DNA of 64,000 bases from Endozoicomonas sp965261315 (GTDB lineage Bacteria > Pseudomonadota > Gammaproteobacteria > Pseudomonadales > Endozoicomonadaceae), in assembly GCA_965261315.1 (NCBI GenBank), contig CBDHDM010000136.1:62001-126000 (forward strand), read 5' to 3'. Of this stretch, positions 35,387-44,397 are shown piece by piece. The stretch's first letter is position 1; the number at the start of each line of letters is the position of its first letter. The position numbers and the translations under genes are program-made. The notes beneath the pieces were generated by a model. The model was not told the origin of the DNA, searched no databases, and was given only the letters and a program-made list of their open reading frames with translations.

Positions 35387-35554
35387 GGCATATTTATTAC
35401 CACCTCCCCCAGTACCTGGCCTGAAGGCCCAACAGCAAGCATAACGACTTAAACAGTCGCCTTGCTGCTTAAGATTGCTGCGCGCTCAGAACACATCAGC
35501 AGCTTCTATAAAAATTCGATCAGCCTTTCGGATAGCAAAGGCAAGGGATATACC
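35387..35554 (+). promoter_or_regulatory. leuA leader region with alternative hairpins
   Basis: After the leader peptide come GGCCTGAAGGCC (a perfect small hairpin near 35418-35429), then CAGCAAG (35433-35439) which can pair with CTTGCTG (35461-35467). The overlapping CCTTGC (35460-35465) could instead pair with GCAAGG (35541-35546), which includes the leuA ribosome binding site AAGGGA. A third stem, GCCTTT/AAAGGC (35523-35528 with 35537-35542), lies just before it. No T-tract follows any hairpin, so a translational rather than a transcriptional switch is suggested. Confidence 0.45.
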
Positions 35555-37105
35555 ATGAACAACAATCAGGTCATTATTTTCGATACCACCTTACGGGATG
35601 GCGAGCAAAGCCCCGGCGCCGCAATGACCCGGGATGAGAAGTTGCGAATTGCCAGAACACTGGAAAAACTGCGTGTAGATGTTATTGAAGCCGGCTTTGC
35701 CATGGCCAGCCCTGGCGATTTTGAGGCGGTTAAAGCGATTGCCTCGAACATCACTGAAAGCACAGTCTGCAGCCTTTCCCGAGCACTGGAAAAAGACATT
35801 GACCGGGCAGCAGAAGCATTAAAGCCTGCCAAAAGAGGTCGAATTCATACCTTTATCGCCACCTCCCCCATCCACATGCAACATAAGCTGTGCATGGATC
35901 CGGAGGATGTGATCAAGCAGGCGGTTTTTGCTGTTAAAAGAGCCCGAAACCAGATTGATGACGTAGAATTTTCCTGTGAAGATGCGGGACGATCCGAAAT
36001 AGACTTTTTGTGCCGTATTATTGAGGCCGCAATTGATGCCGGGGCCAGAACCATAAACATCCCCGACACCGTCGGTTATGCCCTGCCCCACCAGTTTGGT
36101 GAAACCATCAAAACGCTGATCGAACGCATCCCCAATGCTGACAAAGCCATTTTCTCTGTGCACTGTCACAACGACCTCGGTCTGGCCGTTGCCAACTCTC
36201 TGTCAGCTGTCGTGAATGGCGCCCGTCAGGTCGAATGCACGATTAACGGCCTGGGTGAAAGAGCGGGTAACGCCTCCCTCGAGGAAATTGTCATGGCACT
36301 CAAGACACGTGCTGATAGTCTGGGTGTTACAACCGGTATTGATACCACACAGATTGTGCCAGCCTCACGACTGGTTTCATCCATTACCGGCTTCCCTGTT
36401 CAACCCAACAAGGCCATTGTTGGGGCAAATGCGTTTGCCCACGAATCAGGAATCCATCAGGACGGCGTTCTGAAACACCGTGAAACCTATGAAATCATGC
36501 GCGCTGAAGATGTTGGCTGGAATACCAACCGCCTGGTGCTTGGCAAACTGTCTGGCCGTAATGCGTTCAAAACCCGCATGGAAGAGCTGGGTATATCCTT
36601 CAATAGTCAGGAAGAACTGAACGATGCTTTCCAGCGCTTCAAGGTATTAGCGGATAAAAAGTCAGAAATTTATGACGATGACCTCCAGGCCCTGGTCAGC
36701 GATGCCAGAAGCGCTAATGAACTGGTCGAGAAATATAAGCTGATCGACCTCAATGCAGGCTCAAGAATTGGAAACACGCCGGAAGCGACCATCACTATTG
36801 AAATCAATGGTGAAAAGCAGGTGGTAACCAGCGGGGGCGATGGCCCAGTGGATGCAATATTCAAAGCCATCGAAAAGTCGGCAAACTCTCAGGCTAAACT
36901 GGCTCTTTATAATGTCAGCGCGATCACATCCGGCACCGACTCCCAGGGTAAAGTGTCTGTCCGCCTTGAGAAGAACGGGCAGATTGTGAATGGTTCAGGT
37001 GCTGATACCGACATTGTCATTGCGTCAGCCAAGGCCTACATCCATGCGCTTAATTTGCTGGAAGCGGATATCACCAAGGCCAACCCACAAACCGGCCCTG
37101 TTTGA
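35555..37105 (+). CDS. leuA: 2-isopropylmalate synthase
   Basis: A 516-residue enzyme that condenses acetyl-CoA with 2-oxoisovalerate, the committed step of leucine synthesis. N-terminal TIM-barrel: IIFDTTLRDGEQSPGAAM, HCHNDLGLAVANSL for metal binding, and NGLGERAGNASLEE. The linker includes GIHQDGVLKHRETYEI. The C-terminal regulatory domain (about 390-510), where leucine binds, is present. Start at the ATG at 35555, with AAGGGA six bases before; the in-frame upstream TTG at 35462 would run through the leader structures. Length as in E. coli LeuA (523). leuBCD are not adjacent. Confidence 0.96.
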   Translation: MNNNQVIIFDTTLRDGEQSPGAAMTRDEKLRIARTLEKLRVDVIEAGFAMASPGDFEAVKAIASNITESTVCSLSRALEKDIDRAAEALKPAKRGRIHTFIATSPIHMQHKLCMDPEDVIKQAVFAVKRARNQIDDVEFSCEDAGRSEIDFLCRIIEAAIDAGARTINIPDTVGYALPHQFGETIKTLIERIPNADKAIFSVHCHNDLGLAVANSLSAVVNGARQVECTINGLGERAGNASLEEIVMALKTRADSLGVTTGIDTTQIVPASRLVSSITGFPVQPNKAIVGANAFAHESGIHQDGVLKHRETYEIMRAEDVGWNTNRLVLGKLSGRNAFKTRMEELGISFNSQEELNDAFQRFKVLADKKSEIYDDDLQALVSDARSANELVEKYKLIDLNAGSRIGNTPEATITIEINGEKQVVTSGGDGPVDAIFKAIEKSANSQAKLALYNVSAITSGTDSQGKVSVRLEKNGQIVNGSGADTDIVIASAKAYIHALNLLEADITKANPQTGPV

Positions 37106-37204
37106 CTGCAGGTACCGGATTAAAATGCCAACCGTTATTTTCGGTGGTACTATTGGCATTTTAACCTTTTCAACGCTCATGATGAGCAAACATTGAGAGC
37201 GGGC

Positions 37205-38137
37205 ATGCAGGGCGAAACTATTGATCAACCATCACAATCTGGCGATGAGCAGGCTATCAACAACCAGGCTTTGAAAGACCAAAGCGCCCGCAGTGAAAAG
37301 CTAAGACAAAACTATCTGGGCGCCATGGGTATACAAACCTGGTATCCCAGGTGCCAACTCTCCAACGCACTTCCAGCAAGACCCTTTGACTGGATCAAAG
37401 AGGATGCCCAGGTATTTGCCGCCCCAGAAGCAGGCACTTCGGATCCAGCCGGTCATGTCGCACCACCCCAGAAAAAACCACAGACTGACTACTCACGCAC
37501 AAAGCCGGCCGACATCCTTGGACAGTTTATGGCTTCAGCCACTCCTGCGGCTCCGGAGACTAAGCCAATTGAAGAGGTGACTCCGGAACCAGCAAAACAG
37601 CTGAGTGGTTCTGTCAGTAAATTCAGGCTGGTAATTCTTCCCGTCAGCGATGAGTGTCTGGTCGTTGCTGAAATGCCACATTCGGGACTTAATCAATTCA
37701 GCCGTTACCATCAACGACTATTAAACGACATACTGCGAGCACTGAAACTAAGCCCTGATAACACCAACCCTTTCCGGGAGTTTGTCTGGCCGATGTCTGA
37801 GAACCGGGGACTGCTAAGCCAGCTTAACCAGGACGACTATGCTGCAGCTGATGCAGTCTGCGCCTATTTGAGCAATCAATACGGCTTATCCCGCAGAAAG
37901 GTTGTTCTTTTACTGGGACAATCTGCTGCCAGATTTGTACTAGACCCGGAAAAAAGCTTTGAACAACTCCGCGGCATTCAACAGGGAACGCATACTGACC
38001 AATGGTTTGCGGTCACTCATGGCTTGAATGAGCTTATGAAGCAACCGATACTCAAAAGAGAAGCATGGCAGGACCTCTCTCCCCTATTACCAATAACGCT
38101 ATCAAAAACATTACCCCCCCCCATAGCGTCTGACTAG
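37205..38137 (+). CDS. HolD-like protein (possible DNA polymerase III psi subunit)
   Basis: A protein of about 310 residues upstream of rimI, the position of holD in E. coli. Residues near 35-50 read RQNYLGAMGIQTWYPR, like the HolD start 'Rr..L..lGI..W..R' that binds the chi subunit. After a Pro/Ala-rich disordered linker (about 70-135) a folded part includes KFRLVILPVSDECLVVAEMP and LLNDILRALKLSP, again like HolD ('vlvv.e.p.....l..dvLrAL.l'). It is more than twice as long as E. coli HolD (137), chiefly through the linker and C-terminus. The start is uncertain: ATG at 37205 or TTG at 37193. Function is inferred from context and weak motifs. Confidence 0.6.
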   Translation: MQGETIDQPSQSGDEQAINNQALKDQSARSEKLRQNYLGAMGIQTWYPRCQLSNALPARPFDWIKEDAQVFAAPEAGTSDPAGHVAPPQKKPQTDYSRTKPADILGQFMASATPAAPETKPIEEVTPEPAKQLSGSVSKFRLVILPVSDECLVVAEMPHSGLNQFSRYHQRLLNDILRALKLSPDNTNPFREFVWPMSENRGLLSQLNQDDYAAADAVCAYLSNQYGLSRRKVVLLLGQSAARFVLDPEKSFEQLRGIQQGTHTDQWFAVTHGLNELMKQPILKREAWQDLSPLLPITLSKTLPPPIASD

Positions 38138-38198
38138 AAACCAGATCAAGGGTAACCAGCAACCAAAGCCTATTCTCTTTTACACACCATCAATCATC

Positions 38199-38684
38199 AT
38201 GACACCACCGATCACAACCTCACACACTATCAACTTTCGAAGCATTCAAGACACCGACCTTGAGCAGGTCAATGCTGTTGAACAGCGATCAGCAGAGCAT
38301 CCCTGGCGAAAAGCACATTTTGCTGACAGCCTGAAGTCAGGCTACATCTGTGAGCTGGCAGAAATTAACGGCCCCCCTGTCGGGCATTGCGTAATGATGG
38401 CAGCTGCTGGAGAAGCCAGCATTCTTATCCTGACAATAGACAAACTGCATCAGAGGCAGGGCATCGGCCGACAACTCCTGCAACACATGACACAGAAAGC
38501 GACCCAATCGAATTGCGAGACTCTATTACTGGAAGTTCGCAAATCCAACAATAAAGCATTTAACCTCTACCTTCAGGAAGGGTTCAGCGAGATAGGCATA
38601 AGAAAAAACTATTACCCAATGGGGAATAGCTGGGAAGATGCTATTGTCATGGCCATGGAACTGGGCTACGACGATTTCGACTAA
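38199..38684 (+). CDS. rimI: Ribosomal protein S18 alanine N-acetyltransferase RimI
   Basis: A 161-residue GNAT acetyltransferase that acetylates the N-terminal Ala of ribosomal protein S18. The acetyl-CoA loop is RQGIGRQLLQHM (residues about 88-99), preceded by the strand ILILTIDKLHQ and followed by LLLEVRKSNNKAFNLYLQEG, the standard RimI motif for 'N..A..lY...GF'. The final part IGIRKNYYPMGNSWEDAIVM is very like E. coli RimI. It follows the HolD-like gene, as in E. coli. Confidence 0.92.
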   Translation: MTPPITTSHTINFRSIQDTDLEQVNAVEQRSAEHPWRKAHFADSLKSGYICELAEINGPPVGHCVMMAAAGEASILILTIDKLHQRQGIGRQLLQHMTQKATQSNCETLLLEVRKSNNKAFNLYLQEGFSEIGIRKNYYPMGNSWEDAIVMAMELGYDDFD

Positions 38685-38937
38685 GCGTTACTCCTCACAG
38701 CGGATTTACCACAACAAAGGAACCCCAGGCGATGCAATACACGACAACTAAATCGTATTAACGCAATAGCGCTTCGCCTTGCCGAGACCCTTTACCGAAA
38801 CGCTGGCAGAACAGCCTAAAAAATCAACTCAAAAATTGATAAAAAAAACTACAAAATACGAGCTTTCCCCCCCTGCACAGTCTGAAATTGACAGGTATAA
38901 TCCCGCCCCTGTTTCAGTTCTAGCAAGGTCTTAAGCG

Positions 38938-39918
38938 TTGATTATCTTCACCGTCACCAACAAAACAACCTCTCAAGTCTATGTCGGGTCAACCCGAAAT
39001 GACCTGGTAGACCAATGGGAAAAAATGGTGGCTGCAGCCGAGCAAAACCTTGACTACCCCTTATATCAGGAAATTCGCGTACATGGCCAGGATGGCTTTG
39101 TTGTTGAAGAGTGGGACGACGTTGAAGATCGTAATGAACTTATCATGCTGGAACAGGAAGCGATTGAAACGCTGAATGCGCGCAGCCTGAAAGGTTACAA
39201 AACCAGTACGGTTAAGATTCAACCCAAAAAGAAAACACGAACCAGAAAATCCAATCTTGAGAAAGAGCTGGCCAGCATCTTTTCGGAGTTTGATGGTGAC
39301 GTCGATGACTTTGATGAGCCATCCCTGGAATCCAAAAAGCAGACCGATGAGAAGCCTGCAACGACTCAGCAACCCGGCACAGAAAAAACCAAAGCTGCAG
39401 CACCTGCTGAAATCCAGAGAACAGCAGGAATCAAGCTGGAAATCACTGCCGCTACAACTGCAGAAAGTACAACCGACACCCTGAAAGAGCAACTTGCAGC
39501 CAAACAGGAAAATGGCTCTCAAGTTAACGCAGTTGTTCAGATGAATAACATCTGCCTGAGTGATGATATTTCCGTACAACTTGAAGCCATTCAGGCCGCA
39601 GCCAATGCGGTGCTGTCCGGCGATAATAGCGCGGTTGAAATCCTCAACAACAAACCCGGCAAGCCAGCACTGGTAGAGGTTGAAATTGAGGCAATAGCTC
39701 AACCAGAGCCTGTGGAAAATATTGAACCAGAGATTATTATCGAGCTTGATCCAAAGGAAAGGCGAATCCGTGATGCCATCGAGCGACATAGAAAAGCCAG
39801 AGCTCAGAAGACCTCAGACAATCAGGCATCCGAACGCCAACAAATTGAAAAACTGCTGACAGAGCTCAACACACGAGCCATAAGCATGAATAACCAGAGT
39901 ATTTCTGCTGTAGCCTGA
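38938..39918 (+). CDS. GIY-YIG-like domain protein with long charged tail
   Basis: A 326-residue protein starting at TTG (AAGG upstream). Residues 1-95 resemble a GIY-YIG domain: IIFTVTNKTTSQVYVGST, then YQEIRVHGQDGFVVEEW and ELIMLEQEAIETLNA, the last holding the conserved Glu. The Tyr of YVG is kept, but the usual first 'GIY' is replaced by IFTV, and the catalytic Arg and His after the YIG are Gln and Met. Nuclease activity is therefore doubtful. From residue 96 the protein is low-complexity: a basic patch (QPKKKTRTRKSNLEKEL), then long Glu/Ala/Thr-rich stretches, and a final helical segment (IRDAIERHRKARAQ). Function unknown. Confidence 0.7.
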   Translation: MIIFTVTNKTTSQVYVGSTRNDLVDQWEKMVAAAEQNLDYPLYQEIRVHGQDGFVVEEWDDVEDRNELIMLEQEAIETLNARSLKGYKTSTVKIQPKKKTRTRKSNLEKELASIFSEFDGDVDDFDEPSLESKKQTDEKPATTQQPGTEKTKAAAPAEIQRTAGIKLEITAATTAESTTDTLKEQLAAKQENGSQVNAVVQMNNICLSDDISVQLEAIQAAANAVLSGDNSAVEILNNKPGKPALVEVEIEAIAQPEPVENIEPEIIIELDPKERRIRDAIERHRKARAQKTSDNQASERQQIEKLLTELNTRAISMNNQSISAVA

Positions 39919-39932
39919 CCCCCCACCCTTCC

Positions 39933-39964
39933 ACACCCTCAAAGCCATACTCCTTTGAGGGTGT
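39933..39964 (+). terminator. Terminator-like hairpin
   Basis: Perfect 12-bp stem ACACCCTCAAAG / CTTTGAGGGTGT with an 8-nt loop, 15 bp after the stop of the GIY-YIG-like gene. The bases after it (TCATATTTC) are a weak U-tract. Confidence 0.55.
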
Positions 39965-39994
39965 TCATATTTCACACCCATCTATACTTGGGCT

Positions 39995-40186
39995 ATGAAT
40001 AATACAAACAGCCAATCTGAACAACACTTCCAGAAAGCACTTGGCCTCAGGCTCAACCGGACCTGTCACGCACTTCAAAGGCTTGAGCAGAGAATGATAC
40101 TTACCGGTCATCGCAGCGACCGGATCGCATCACAGATGAAGAAGGTTCGCCAGAATATTCTGGCCCAGCTAGAACGTCGAAACTAA
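39995..40186 (+). CDS. Small basic helical protein, unknown function
   Basis: A 63-residue frame, MNNTNSQSEQHFQKALGLRL to ILAQLERRN. It is rich in Arg, Gln and Leu with regular hydrophobic spacing, so probably two helices. No signal peptide or known motif. It has an ATG but only a weak ribosome binding site, and follows a terminator-like hairpin. The coding pattern is plausible but unproven. Confidence 0.4.
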   Translation: MNNTNSQSEQHFQKALGLRLNRTCHALQRLEQRMILTGHRSDRIASQMKKVRQNILAQLERRN

Positions 40187-40540
40187 GAATTAAAAGAGTT
40201 ACAAGAGCCATAAGACCTTACTTAAAAACATCAGTACCTTACCCCGCCCCTTAGCAAACCTTCAGACACCAGTTAACCACAACTTCTGTGGATAACTCTG
40301 TTAATGCACACAGGAAAACACCCTGAACAGGGTATAGCATGGCCAGAGAACCAGACTGATCATTTTTCAACCAATTCACCCACTCAACCCAAACACACAA
40401 AAAGACATAAATACGTATTAAATCAATACCAAAAAGAATATATCTTTAACCGCTTTTCTGATCGACCGAACAGGAAAATTATTAGAACGCCGCTTCTGAT
40501 CGAAAGAACATAATGCTGATGTAAAGACTAAAGGTAACCT
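40187..40540. other. Intergenic spacer before the purine permease gene
   Basis: A 354-bp AT-rich gap. It contains one perfect DnaA-box-like 9-mer (TTATCCACA on the minus strand, 40287-40295) and AT-rich tracts around 40400-40450. It should carry the promoter of the permease gene. A 69-codon frame inside has no recognisable features. Confidence 0.5.
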
Positions 40541-41848
40541 ATGTCCAGCAGGGAACTACTCGAAAATTATTTTGACCTGAAAGCCCATGGCACGAATGTC
40601 AAAACCGAGGTGATTGCAGGCTTCACCACGTTTATGACCATGGCGTATATTCTTGTGGTCAACCCGCTGATTCTTAAAGATGCAGGCATGGACTTTGGTG
40701 CTGTGTTCACCGCAACCACCATCTCAGCCATTATCGGTACGCTGGTCATGGCACTCTGGGCAAAACTGCCTTTTGCTCTCGCCCCGGGAATGGGACTGAA
40801 CGCCTTCTTTGCTTACGGTGTTGTTCTGGGCATGGGCTATTCCTGGCAGATGGCGCTCACGGCCGTTTTCCTGGAAGGCATCATCTTCCTGATTCTGACC
40901 GCCTTCAATATCCGTGAAGCCATTGTTAACAGCGTACCGCTGAGCCTAAAGAAAGCGGTCTCCTGTGGTATTGGTTTATTTATTGCCTTTATTGGTCTGC
41001 AGAATGCCGGTATTGTGGAAGCCAACCCGGCAACACTGGTTGCGGTTGGTTCGTTGACTGATCCAAAGCCACTGCTGGCGCTGATTGGTATTCTGGTCAC
41101 GGGCGTGTTGCTGGTAAAAGGTGTTCGCGGTGCCCTTCTGATCGGTATCGTAGCAACCACCCTGATTGGTTTCCCTCTGGGCGTTACCTCTATGCCAGAT
41201 TTCAGCAATGGCCTGACGCCTCCAGATCTTTCTCCGATCCTATTCCAGTTCCAGTGGGATCAAGTATTCACTACTGATATGGCCATCATCCTGTTTACCT
41301 TCCTGTTTGTTGATATGTTCGACACAGTAGGGACTCTGGTAGGTGTATCAACCAAAGCCAACATGCTGAATGAAAAAGGCGAAGTGCCCAACTGTAAACA
41401 GGCGCTGTTTGCCGATGCGGTTGCTACCACTGTCGGCGCCTGCCTCGGAACCAGCACAGTAACCACCTTTGTGGAAAGTGCCACCGGGGTTTCTGAAGGT
41501 GGTCGCACCGGATTGACTGCCCTGGTCGTCGCAGGCTTGTTCCTAGTCGCCCTGTTCCTCTCGCCTCTGTTCCTGATGGTGCCAGGCGCCGCAACCACGC
41601 CTGCCCTGGTTCTGGTGGGACTGTTCATGATGTCGCCTATTCAGGAGATCGATCTGGATGACTTCAGCGAATCGATCCCTGCGTTTCTGACCCTGCTGTT
41701 TATGCCAATGACTTACAGCATTGCAGAAGGCATTATTATTGGCATGCTCTCCTACATCATTCTGAAGCTGCTGAGCGGTAACTACCGTCAGGTATCCGTT
41801 GCTTCATACGTCGTTGGCGCGTTGTGTCTGGCGAAGATCGTTATGTAA
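40541..41848 (+). CDS. NCS2-family purine permease, AzgA/GhxP type
   Basis: A 435-residue inner-membrane permease for hypoxanthine, guanine or adenine, proton coupled. It belongs to the AzgA-like branch: YFDLKAHGTNVKTEVIAGFT at the start, MAYILVVNPLILKDAGMD, then LAPGMGLNAFFAYGVVLGMG, and FVDMFDTVGTLVGVSTKANM, each a conserved motif of this branch (E. coli GhxP, GhxQ, AdeP, AdeQ). About 12-14 membrane segments. Which purine it prefers cannot be told. A strong intrinsic terminator follows. Confidence 0.92.
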   Translation: MSSRELLENYFDLKAHGTNVKTEVIAGFTTFMTMAYILVVNPLILKDAGMDFGAVFTATTISAIIGTLVMALWAKLPFALAPGMGLNAFFAYGVVLGMGYSWQMALTAVFLEGIIFLILTAFNIREAIVNSVPLSLKKAVSCGIGLFIAFIGLQNAGIVEANPATLVAVGSLTDPKPLLALIGILVTGVLLVKGVRGALLIGIVATTLIGFPLGVTSMPDFSNGLTPPDLSPILFQFQWDQVFTTDMAIILFTFLFVDMFDTVGTLVGVSTKANMLNEKGEVPNCKQALFADAVATTVGACLGTSTVTTFVESATGVSEGGRTGLTALVVAGLFLVALFLSPLFLMVPGAATTPALVLVGLFMMSPIQEIDLDDFSESIPAFLTLLFMPMTYSIAEGIIIGMLSYIILKLLSGNYRQVSVASYVVGALCLAKIVM

Positions 41849-41890
41849 ACATGACCCAAGTCATAAACAACTCTTCACGTACTTACTATT

Positions 41891-41919
41891 ACGGCCCATA
41901 ATATGGGCCGTTTTTTTTT
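41891..41919 (+). terminator. Strong intrinsic terminator after the purine permease
   Basis: ACGGCCCATA-ATATGGGCCG stem followed by nine T residues, 43 bp after the permease stop and just upstream of the trmA start at 41936. Confidence 0.9.
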
Positions 41920-41935
41920 ATTGATCCCAGGCACC

Positions 41936-43045
41936 ATGTCCTTACCAACAGTTCAACCCGAAAGGTATGAAGAGCAACTGGCAGAAAAAGCCAGCCGTAT
42001 TCGCAGTGAATTTGCAGAGTTTGGCATTCCTGAGCTGGAGCTATTCCGCTCAAGGCCAGAAAATTACCGGATGAGGGCAGAGTTTCATGTCTGGCATGAA
42101 GGCGACCACTGTTACTACCGAATGTTTGATCCACAGACCAAGCAGCCCTTCGAAGTAACGTCCTTTCCCAGCGGCTCAGAAACTATTAATCGGTTAATGA
42201 TGCCATTGATTGAAGCGATCATTGCCAGCAATCATCTGAAAAAAAGACTCTTTCAGGTTGAGTTTCTCACAACCCAGACTCAGGAAGCATTAGTTTCACT
42301 GATCTATCATCGACAGCTGGATGATGACTGGAAGCAGGAAGCAACCGAACTTCAGGAAAGGTTCGGCATTCGCATTATCGGACGTGCCCGTAAGCAGAAA
42401 CGGGTGCTGGATAAAGATTATGTTACAGAAACACTGACCATTGATGGGAAGGCGTTCCATTACACTCAGGTAGAAAACAGTTTTACCCAGCCAAATGCTG
42501 GCGTTAATGAACATATGCTTTCCTGGGCCAGCCGTGCCTCACAACAAATTGCGTTAAGCGCTTCACCAAAAGAGAGCAGCGATTTATTAGAGCTCTATTG
42601 TGGCAATGGCAACTTTACCTGTGTACTTGCAGGCCACTTTGAAAAAGTACTGGCCACCGAGATTGCAAAAACCTCAGTGCACTCTGCCCGGGAAAACTTC
42701 AAATTGAACGATGTGGACAATGTAGAAATCGCCCGTCTTTCCAGTGAAGAATTTACGCAGGCCATGAATAAAGAGCGTGAGTTCCGTCGTTTGAGCGAAA
42801 TCGACCTGGACAGCTATCGCTTCTCAACCATTCTGGTTGACCCACCTCGCGCTGGTCTTGATGAAGGAACTGAGAAACTGGTACAGAATTTCGACAATAT
42901 TCTGTACATTTCCTGCAATCCTGAAACTCTGAAACAAAATCTGTCAACGATCTGCCAGACCCATAAAATCGAAAAAATCGGCCTTTTTGACCAGTTTCCA
43001 TACACTCATCACGCTGAAATGGGCGTTCATCTGATTAGAAAATAA
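41936..43045 (+). CDS. trmA: tRNA (uracil-5-)-methyltransferase TrmA
   Basis: A 369-residue SAM-dependent enzyme forming m5U54 (ribothymidine) in the T-loop of tRNA. Motifs: DLLELYCGNGNFTCVLA for SAM, ILVDPPRAGLD, and ILYISCNPETLKQNL with the nucleophilic Cys. The closing FDQFPYTHHAEMGVHL is almost identical to E. coli TrmA. Start at the ATG at 41936, which gives the family N-terminus LPTVQPERYEEQLAEKA; an upstream in-frame start would sit inside the terminator. No TRAM domain, as usual for TrmA. Confidence 0.97.
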   Translation: MSLPTVQPERYEEQLAEKASRIRSEFAEFGIPELELFRSRPENYRMRAEFHVWHEGDHCYYRMFDPQTKQPFEVTSFPSGSETINRLMMPLIEAIIASNHLKKRLFQVEFLTTQTQEALVSLIYHRQLDDDWKQEATELQERFGIRIIGRARKQKRVLDKDYVTETLTIDGKAFHYTQVENSFTQPNAGVNEHMLSWASRASQQIALSASPKESSDLLELYCGNGNFTCVLAGHFEKVLATEIAKTSVHSARENFKLNDVDNVEIARLSSEEFTQAMNKEREFRRLSEIDLDSYRFSTILVDPPRAGLDEGTEKLVQNFDNILYISCNPETLKQNLSTICQTHKIEKIGLFDQFPYTHHAEMGVHLIRK

Positions 43046-43060
43046 TCAGTTTTACAACCT

Positions 43061-43117
43061 CCGGTGGCAATCCTACTTTCAAACTTAGGAAGTAAACGTT
43101 TTAAGGATGTCCACCGG
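43061..43117 (+). repeat. Inverted repeat upstream of the secreted GT-B-like gene
   Basis: CCGGTGG at 43061-43067 pairs with CCACCGG at 43111-43117, enclosing a smaller TACTT/AAGTA pair. The structure ends about 11 bases before the GTG start of the next gene, so it could cover its ribosome site or be the trmA terminator; there is no T-tract. Confidence 0.4.
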
Positions 43118-43128
43118 GGTAGTATCAA

Positions 43129-44307
43129 GTGAAAAACAACAAGCTCAAGTACCTGTCAGCACCCGTCATTTTTTCCTTTCTCTGGCTCTTTTTTATGCCC
43201 GTTTCACACAGCAGTGAAACCGACTATATAAAAACAGCCATTCTCTTCGTTGCCTACGATCAGGGTGAAAGTAACGCCTTTATTCGTATTCAGGAAAGAT
43301 TGAAAAGCGCCAATATTCCTTACCGAATACTGGCCATGGGCCGTGCCGCAGAGGTCTTCAAGGATAACCCTGCGCTGATTCAGATAGATGAGCTGACGCA
43401 CAATGATGCACTATTCGATAACCGCAACCAGACATTAAACCAGAGTCTGGTCTACCATCTCGCTGAAATGATTTCCGCGAAAATCGTCTATACAGGTATG
43501 GCCAGCAGGGCACAGGCTCAGATTGCCAATATCTGGGAAAGGAGAGGCGCTAGAGTCATTGCATTTTACGATAATTTTGAGCCTGTTGATTCAATCAGCT
43601 ACGTACAGCCTTTTCTCGAAGAACTCAGCTATGTGGATGAATTTCACGTACCCAGCAAAACAACTGCCACTAGCTTTCAGGGTATAGCCCAGTCTATGGG
43701 AGCGATGGTAAAAGTGACCGGGCAGCCTACCCTGGAAGACTGGGATACGATCTATCAGGAAACTGATACAGACCTGTTACGTGAAACCCTGAACATCCAC
43801 CCCCATCAACCAGTCGTATTGTTTGCCGGTGATTACAGCAAAAGCTACCCAAAAGCTTTTCAGACATTCATAGAAGCCACACGACTACTTCCTGATACCC
43901 TTTTCCTGGTGACTTATCACCCCAAATTTGATGGTGGCCTTGAACGGAGAATCATTGACTCCATGGCGGGCGGAAATGTTCATCTGCTTGACCATGGTAC
44001 TTACTCAACAGCCACATTAAGTACTATTGCTTCAGCCGTTATCGTACATAAGTCATCAGTGGCCCAGCAGGCTATCTACAGAGGCAAACCTGTTATTTAC
44101 GTTACCGACCAGAGCTACCAGAACCTTATGCTGACGGAGCAGCTTGCCATTCGGGCATCATTTCCAAAACCATTGGCTCTCATGATTAAAGCGCACATAT
44201 TGGGATACAGGCCACCAGCAATAGCAGAGAAACTAGGGATACCAGACGCTCCCAGCAAAACGATATCAAAGCTTATGATTGATGGATTAAGACGAAAGTC
44301 TGATTAA
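43129..44307 (+). CDS. Secreted GT-B-fold-like protein of unknown function
   Basis: A 392-residue protein with an N-terminal signal peptide (about residues 1-29, cleavage near SHSSET). The rest reads like a two-domain GT-B/UDP-sugar epimerase-like fold: KTAILFVAYDQGESNAFIRI and YRILAMGRAAEVF at the start of domain 1, then PHQPVVLFAGDYSKSYPKAF and LFLVTYHPKFDGGLERRI for domain 2, and VIVHKSSVAQQAIYRGKPVI where such folds bind the nucleotide diphosphate. Finding such a fold with a Sec signal is unusual, since donors are cytosolic. It starts at GTG. Adjacent to sanA and near the polysaccharide locus; a role at the cell envelope is inferred. Confidence 0.6.
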   Translation: MKNNKLKYLSAPVIFSFLWLFFMPVSHSSETDYIKTAILFVAYDQGESNAFIRIQERLKSANIPYRILAMGRAAEVFKDNPALIQIDELTHNDALFDNRNQTLNQSLVYHLAEMISAKIVYTGMASRAQAQIANIWERRGARVIAFYDNFEPVDSISYVQPFLEELSYVDEFHVPSKTTATSFQGIAQSMGAMVKVTGQPTLEDWDTIYQETDTDLLRETLNIHPHQPVVLFAGDYSKSYPKAFQTFIEATRLLPDTLFLVTYHPKFDGGLERRIIDSMAGGNVHLLDHGTYSTATLSTIASAVIVHKSSVAQQAIYRGKPVIYVTDQSYQNLMLTEQLAIRASFPKPLALMIKAHILGYRPPAIAEKLGIPDAPSKTISKLMIDGLRRKSD

Positions 44308-44397
44308 AAATCGCAATAATTACTATCCATCGACTTTATGATGGCCACACAATATGGTCTACTCATAGAATAATAGGATTTTCGTTGAAGGTTGATG

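Noticed and set aside
40287..40295. Perfect DnaA-box-like TTATCCACA
   Set aside because: A single box without others nearby, dnaA/dnaN genes or an AT-rich unwinding region does not support an origin.
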